Made by a program: the position numbers and the translations under genes
Assembly: GCF_018271975.1 (NCBI RefSeq)
Contig: NZ_JAGUCN010000016.1
Span: 62,001-126,000, forward strand
Length of the DNA stretch: 64,000 bases
Direction: 5' to 3'
Origin: Carboxylicivirga mesophila
GTDB lineage: Bacteria > Bacteroidota > Bacteroidia > Bacteroidales > Marinilabiliaceae
The notes under the pieces: generated by a model
Database searches by the model: none
What the model saw: the letters and a program-made list of their open reading frames with translations, nothing else
What the model was told of the DNA's origin: nothing
In this document: positions 60,501 through 64,000 of the stretch, piece by piece
Layout of the letters: each line of letters begins with the position of its first letter
Numbering within the stretch: the stretch's first letter is position 1

Positions 60501-63067
60501 AGCAGGCCACCATCAGCTTCCCGGCATCCGGACAAGGACGTGCGCTGGTCAGCATTGAAAATGGCAATAAAGTGCTGAAGAGCTGGTGGGTCGATCCTGT
60601 AAAGGGGGAGAACAAGTTCAGCTTCGAAGTAACACCCGAAATGACGCCCAATGCATATGTGCACCTGACGCTCTTGCAGCCGCATGCGCAAACGGTGAAC
60701 AACCTTCCGATACGCATGTATGGGGTTATTCCTCTGATGGCCGAAGATCCTCAATCACACATTTATCCGGAGATTAAAATGCCTGATGAGCTTCGTCCGG
60801 AGAAAGAGGTGAAAATTAAAGTGAGTGAGCGCGATGGCCGGCCAATGACTTACACGCTGGCCATTGTGGAGGATGGTTTATTGGACTTAACACGTTTTAA
60901 AACACCTGTTCCATGGAACCATTTCTATGCCCGCGAGGCCTTGGGGGTTAAAACGTGGGATCTGTTTGATGAGGTGATTGGCGCTTACGGCGGTAAGATT
61001 GAACAGATTTTCAGTATTGGTGGTGATGGTGAGCTGGCCGGCAAGAAAGGTAGTCAGAAAGCCAATCGCTTTAAGCCGATGGTGAAGTTCTTCGGCCCAT
61101 ATGAATTGGGGAAAGGCGATACCGAGACGCATACCTTCACCATGCCACGCTATGTTGGTTCGGTGCGCACCATGGTGGTGGCTTCTTCGGGCACAGCCTA
61201 TGGCGAAGCGGAAACAACCACGCCCGTTCGTAATCCGTTAATGGTGCTGGCTACTTTGCCAAGGGTGTTAGGACCTGATGAAACCGTTGAACTACCGGTC
61301 ACCGTTTTTGCCATGAAAGAAGGGGTGAAGAACGTAAAAGTGAAGGTGGAAACCAATGAAAAGCTGACTGTTGAGGGGAGCAATGAACAAGCGCTGACCT
61401 TTGCTCAAATAGGCGAGCAGGTAGCTACGTTCAGCCTGAAAGTGAATCCGCAGATGGGTGTTGGTAAAGTAAAAGTAATAGCCACATCTGGCGGCGAAAC
61501 AGCAGTGGATGAGATTGAGATTGAGGTGCGTAACCCGAATCCGCCATTGACCACGATTCAGAGTGCTATTGCAGAAAAAGGTAAGAGCATAGCCATTCCA
61601 TACCAACTGCCTGGCATGGCCGGCACCAATAAGGCGACCCTGGAAGTATCGGCACTACCGCCGCTCGATTTTGGACGTCGATTAAAGTACCTGTTGCGCT
61701 ATCCGCATGGATGTGTGGAGCAGACCACTTCGGCCGCGTTCCCACAATTGTATTTGGCCGATGTCATTCAGAATGGGGAAGTAACCGCCGAAAAGACAAG
61801 CACCAATGTGAAGGCAGCCATTAATAAGCTGGCTGGCTTTATCAGAAACGATGGTGGCTTAAGCTACTGGCCAGGTTCCTACGAGTCATCGGATTGGGGA
61901 ACGACCTATGCCGGTCATTTTATGCTCGAAGCCGAAAAGAAAGGCTTTAGTCTGCCGGTTGGATTTAAAAATAAATGGATTCAGTACCAAAAGAAAAAGG
62001 CCCGTCAATGGCGACGTAACAGTACATACAGAGGCCGAGATTTGGCGCAGGCCTATCGCCTGTACACATTAGCATTGGCTGGCGAGCCCGAATTAAGCGC
62101 CATGAACCGTATGCGTAATCAGTCGGGCTTATCGACCCAAACGACCTGGCGGCTGGCCGCTGCTTATGCACTGGCTGGCCATCAGCAAGTAGCGCAGGAG
62201 TTGATTGATGCCACATCGATGAGTGTGATTAATCAGCGCGATAACAGCTACACCTACGGCTCGGAAGAACGCGATATGGCCATGATTATGGAAACCTTGG
62301 TACTGATGGGAAAAAGGAAAGAAGCTGCTGAACTACTACAAGGGCTGTCGAAGTCTTTATCATCTCAGCAATGGATGAGCACGCAAACCACTGCTTATTG
62401 CTTGTTGGCAGTATCTAAGTTTGTGGGTGATTCGGGCGTTAGTAAGGAATTTAAGTTTGAATGGAATGCCAATGGCAAGGGTACGAAAGTGAACTCTCAG
62501 TTGCCATTGTACCAGGTTGAATTGGATGTTGAAAAGAGCACGGGAACCGTCAACCTCGATAACTTATCCGATGGGCTTTTGTATGCGCGTGTCATCATGG
62601 AGGGCATCCCGGCTGAGGGCGATAAAACGGTGAAAGCGTCTAACCTGCAACTGAATGTAGAGTATAAAACAATGAATGGTCAGGCCCTGGATGTATCTCA
62701 GCTGGCGCAAGGCACCGACTTTATGGCCATCGTAACCGTTAAAAATCCGGGTAACTTTGGCGATATTGAGAACCTGGCATTGACGCAGATTTTCCCTTCA
62801 GGCTGGGAGATACGCAATACCCGATTAGAAGACATTAAATCGGCGCACGAACTGAGCCAACCCGATTATCGTGATTACCGTGATGATAGGGTGTACTCGT
62901 ATTTCGATCTGAACCGCGGTAAGCACAAACAATTTGTATTGTTACTCAATGCCAGCTATACCGGTCGCTATTATCTGCCGGCCACCAGCTGTGAGGCCAT
63001 GTACAATAATGCAGTTTCAGCTCGTCAGCCCGGTCAGTGGGTTGAGGTGGTTAAAGCCGGAGAATAA
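57530..63067 (+). CDS. Alpha-2-macroglobulin-family lipoprotein
   Basis: An 1845-residue surface or periplasmic lipoprotein, the bacterial relative of protease-trapping alpha-2-macroglobulins (YfhM/MagD type). The signal peptide ends in a lipobox (MNAC, Cys21). MG domains follow through the first 1200 residues, including GVWRPGDTLFVSFMLENKGE (MG2) and MPRYVGSVRTMVVASSGTAYGE (A2M domain). The thioester motif GCVEQ is intact with Cys1395 and Gln1398 in YPHGCVEQTTSAAFPQL, so covalent trapping should be possible. An acidic Tyr-rich stretch (YYSSYWDGYDDYYYDWRERD, about residues 482-501) is an unusual insert in the N-terminal half. A strong terminator follows. PBP1C, its partner in proteobacteria, is at 8109-10475. 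Confidence 0.95.
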   Translation: MVKRVLLYAAVIVGIVMMNACQSKPDKTTEEVTFNKKVSAFTSGIISNEASIQIQFAEKLPAVEPGQKADKGILSMRPSIKGQLVWLDAHTLQFRPEERMPSGAQFEVEVKLPELFADEKESFKFSFSTIEQNFRVQPLGLEPDAADDLKVNTYRGRITTADHVENDALEALLKASQDGRALEIEWEHQSSEKQHAFAVRGVQRSDQSSMLLMEYNGKAIGVDKSDRSEVEVPSLTDFKVTDVRVVMQPDQHVLVVFSDPLDERQNIKGLIDISEASKLRYVIERNRVKVYPSYRLTGSHKVTISEGIKNILGYAHQAEESYDMVFETPKPEVQLIGKGTILPSSSGLTFPFKAVSVKSVQVRIIKIFENNVANFLQVNRMDGQYQLRRAGRLIYKQTIRLDNDRSLDLTQWNTFSLNLADLITPEQGAIYRVELKIRKQDSVYPCGDAEATEATEEEGGITESDMAYWDQPTEYYSSYWDGYDDYYYDWRERDNPCSPMYFRNKVISRNILASDIGIIAKQGTDKEVVVAVTDLRTTQPLASVEVEIMNYQMQVVGSTRTDAQGMARIPVSQKPFLLIAKNDKQRGYLRLDDGSSLSLSRFDVSGQVVQKGMKGFIYGERGVWRPGDTLFVSFMLENKGEQLPKEHPIVFEWVNPHGQTINRQVQGLNDNNIYVFKTQTSHDAPTGMWRARIKVGGSTFEKGMRVETIKPNRLKISLDFNTDLLLPGEAAHSTLEAKWLHGAIARNLKADVKVTLNQSRTSFKKYGDYHFDDPSRRFDSEENTVFEGRLDENGKAIVDAAIDVKEAAPGMLKASFMTRVFEEGGDFSIDRFSVPYAPYPIFVGVKAPKGDKRGMLLTDTTHTVNVVTLSPKGEPMTVRNLSYYVYKVSWRWWWESSSDDLANYVGTRHQNLVASGKVNTTNGEGQFGFRVNYPEWGRYLIRVVDNTNGHATGQTVYVDWPGLAGNSRGSDPSSASMLAFNADKEKYQVGEQATISFPASGQGRALVSIENGNKVLKSWWVDPVKGENKFSFEVTPEMTPNAYVHLTLLQPHAQTVNNLPIRMYGVIPLMAEDPQSHIYPEIKMPDELRPEKEVKIKVSERDGRPMTYTLAIVEDGLLDLTRFKTPVPWNHFYAREALGVKTWDLFDEVIGAYGGKIEQIFSIGGDGELAGKKGSQKANRFKPMVKFFGPYELGKGDTETHTFTMPRYVGSVRTMVVASSGTAYGEAETTTPVRNPLMVLATLPRVLGPDETVELPVTVFAMKEGVKNVKVKVETNEKLTVEGSNEQALTFAQIGEQVATFSLKVNPQMGVGKVKVIATSGGETAVDEIEIEVRNPNPPLTTIQSAIAEKGKSIAIPYQLPGMAGTNKATLEVSALPPLDFGRRLKYLLRYPHGCVEQTTSAAFPQLYLADVIQNGEVTAEKTSTNVKAAINKLAGFIRNDGGLSYWPGSYESSDWGTTYAGHFMLEAEKKGFSLPVGFKNKWIQYQKKKARQWRRNSTYRGRDLAQAYRLYTLALAGEPELSAMNRMRNQSGLSTQTTWRLAAAYALAGHQQVAQELIDATSMSVINQRDNSYTYGSEERDMAMIMETLVLMGKRKEAAELLQGLSKSLSSQQWMSTQTTAYCLLAVSKFVGDSGVSKEFKFEWNANGKGTKVNSQLPLYQVELDVEKSTGTVNLDNLSDGLLYARVIMEGIPAEGDKTVKASNLQLNVEYKTMNGQALDVSQLAQGTDFMAIVTVKNPGNFGDIENLALTQIFPSGWEIRNTRLEDIKSAHELSQPDYRDYRDDRVYSYFDLNRGKHKQFVLLLNASYTGRYYLPATSCEAMYNNAVSARQPGQWVEVVKAGE

Positions 63068-63082
63068 ATATAATACATTGGA

Positions 63083-63117
63083 AATAAGACCCTGGGAGCT
63101 TATCACAGGGTCTTATT
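63083..63117 (+). terminator. Intrinsic terminator after the alpha-2-macroglobulin gene
   Basis: AATAAGACCCTG (63083-63094) pairs perfectly with CAGGGTCTTATT (63106-63117), with an 11-base loop. The T-run after it is weak, but the stem is long and directly follows the stop codon. Confidence 0.75.
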
Positions 63118-63248
63118 CAAATCTCATTAGTCATCATTTCGTGCTTGTTAATCACAGAAATTAACCCCTTCGTCAACTCAAATAGAACATTGAGCTAACT
63201 ATTGTCCATATCTGTTAATTTTAAAATCAGATAACCAGCTACTTAACT

Positions 63249-63626
63249 ATGGGACTTTTAAATGGGATATTAGGACATGCCGGTGAAGTATCAATCGAGA
63301 AACTTAAGGAGGAATTTCATCCCATTCTGGTTGAAGGGGAGATGCTGGAAAAAGCCTATAAAGTACTCAGGGATATGTGGGTGTTTACTAATAAGCGACT
63401 CATCCTGGTGGATAAGCAAGGGGTGACCGGCAAAAAAGTAGATTACCAGAGCATACCTTATCGTTCCATTGTTCGCTTTAGTAAAGAAAGTACAGGCCTG
63501 TTTGATTTGGATGCAGAGCTTAAAATATGGCTTTCAGGTTCAAGTGAACCCATTGTTAAAGAGTTTAGTAAAAAGACCAACGTAAATGAGGTGTACCTCT
63601 TAATGAGCAAGTACATTTTAGAATAA
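63249..63626 (+). CDS. Bacterial PH-domain protein
   Basis: A 125-residue cytosolic protein. The fold pattern is that of bacterial PH domains (YokE/bPH type): WVFTNKRLILVDKQGVTGKK, then VDYQSIPYRSIVRFSKES and ELKIWLSGSSEPIVKEFSK, ending in a helix (VNEVYLLMSKYIL). Members are widespread and poorly characterised; some bind other proteins at the membrane or respond to stress. The small membrane peptide gene starts 24 bp later. Confidence 0.88.
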   Translation: MGLLNGILGHAGEVSIEKLKEEFHPILVEGEMLEKAYKVLRDMWVFTNKRLILVDKQGVTGKKVDYQSIPYRSIVRFSKESTGLFDLDAELKIWLSGSSEPIVKEFSKKTNVNEVYLLMSKYILE

Positions 63627-63650
63627 GAACCTAACCCAAATAGTTGTTAA

Positions 63651-63803
63651 ATGGCTAAGCAAAAGGAACCAATAGAGCCACGTTTTGTGGATAATGCCAA
63701 AGATCGTATGATGATGCTGTCTTTTATGGAAAAGTTGAAAGATGTGTTATTGTTTATTTTGGTGGCCGCTGTACTTACCTGGATTGTGGTGGCAGTCTTA
63801 TAG
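63651..63803 (+). CDS. Small single-pass membrane peptide (50 residues)
   Basis: An ATG at 63651 opens a 50-codon frame: a charged cytosolic part (MAKQKEPIEPRFVDNAKDRM) and one C-terminal membrane helix (VLLFILVAAVLTWIVVAVL). It directly follows the PH-domain gene and is probably co-transcribed. Composition and context support a real gene; no family recognised. Confidence 0.6.
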   Translation: MAKQKEPIEPRFVDNAKDRMMMLSFMEKLKDVLLFILVAAVLTWIVVAVL

Positions 63804-63894
63804 TGATGAGTGTCCCACGTGGACTTAAAGTAATTAGTTTGAAAATTCTCTTACTTTCATAATTATGCTAGTTTTGCTGCATATTTGTTGAAAG

Positions 63895-64000
63895 ATGACA
63901 TTCCTGAGTAAAACAATTTTATCTCTTCTCGATTGGTTTTATAAGCCGTTTAGCAATTATCTGCCACGGCAAACCTTTAACTATGCTGCTTGTGGCGGTG
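63895..64000 (+). CDS. GtrA-family membrane protein, start only (cut by window edge)
   Basis: The last 106 bases open a frame from an ATG at 63895. The residues end KPFSNYLPRQTFNYAACGG, which matches the N-terminal pattern of Bacteroidota GtrA-family proteins (LP.QTF.YAACGG, followed by four membrane helices). GtrA proteins move lipid-linked sugars across the inner membrane for glycan modification. The rest lies beyond the window, so the call rests on about 35 residues. Confidence 0.62.
   Translation, partial: MTFLSKTILSLLDWFYKPFSNYLPRQTFNYAACGG

Noticed and set aside
1-64000. CRISPR arrays, tRNA or rRNA genes, prophage or insertion sequences
   Set aside because: No spaced direct repeats of CRISPR type, cloverleaf with CCA-type end, ribosomal signature, transposase or integrase product was recognised. 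A covariance-model scan would be needed to exclude a tRNA or small RNA fully.

Overview
The window reads as chromosome from a member of the Bacteroidota, most likely a Bacteroidia of the Marinilabiliales type; the rank below phylum is inference. The support is the upstream element TAnnTTTG (the Bacteroidota -7 box) before many genes, A-rich leaders instead of clear Shine-Dalgarno sequences, and gene content typical of the phylum: a TonB-dependent receptor, ECF sigma/anti-sigma pairs, an S41 protease, and the conserved block ftsX-DUF3098-uppP-truB-queA. I saw no rRNA, tRNA, CRISPR array, insertion sequence or prophage.

Left part (1-6.2 kb) is loosely packed and accessory in character. It holds the end of a histidine kinase, an HxlR regulator divergent from a DsbA/FrnE-like thiol protein with two palindromes between them, a 21-bp periodic tandem array of about 15 units with no recognised gene, three secreted or helical proteins of unknown function, a 49-residue lipoprotein, and three copies of a terminator-like dispersed repeat.

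From 6.2 to 13.5 kb, mostly minus strand: a carboxyl-terminal processing protease, PBP1C, and a TonB receptor carrying a CxxxM motif like that of copper receptors. The receptor is paired with a small cysteine protein that is preceded by a terminator-like hairpin. 13.5-20.3 kb: nadB, two glycosyltransferases, a DAHP synthase, ilvE and a TSUP transporter. 20.3-25.8 kb: a TatD nuclease, an ABC exporter operon with its own YtrA-type GntR regulator, a lipid-anchored amidase, and a dgkA gene broken by a frameshift.

25.8-33.4 kb: typA, an isolated cobyrinate diamide synthase, ttcA, an exported glutaminase coupled to a DcaP-like porin, a YdeI/DUF1905 protein and a macro-domain protein. 33.4-41.5 kb: two ECF sigma/anti-sigma systems on opposite strands around an orphan histidine kinase, acylphosphatase, an AAE-type transporter and an outer-membrane barrel. 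41.5-48.4 kb: cysH, pfkA, a tandem universal stress protein and the cell-envelope/tRNA block.

48.5-53.6 kb is a surface-polysaccharide island (glycosyltransferases, flippase, two methyltransferases). The right end carries a 39-residue membrane peptide, a PIF1-like helicase, two convergent YkgJ cysteine-cluster proteins, a giant alpha-2-macroglobulin lipoprotein with an intact thioester motif, a PH-domain protein, a 50-residue membrane peptide, and the start of a GtrA-family gene. PBP1C and the alpha-2-macroglobulin, which are neighbours in Escherichia coli, are both present but about 47 kb apart. Cell-envelope construction and protection is the recurring theme.
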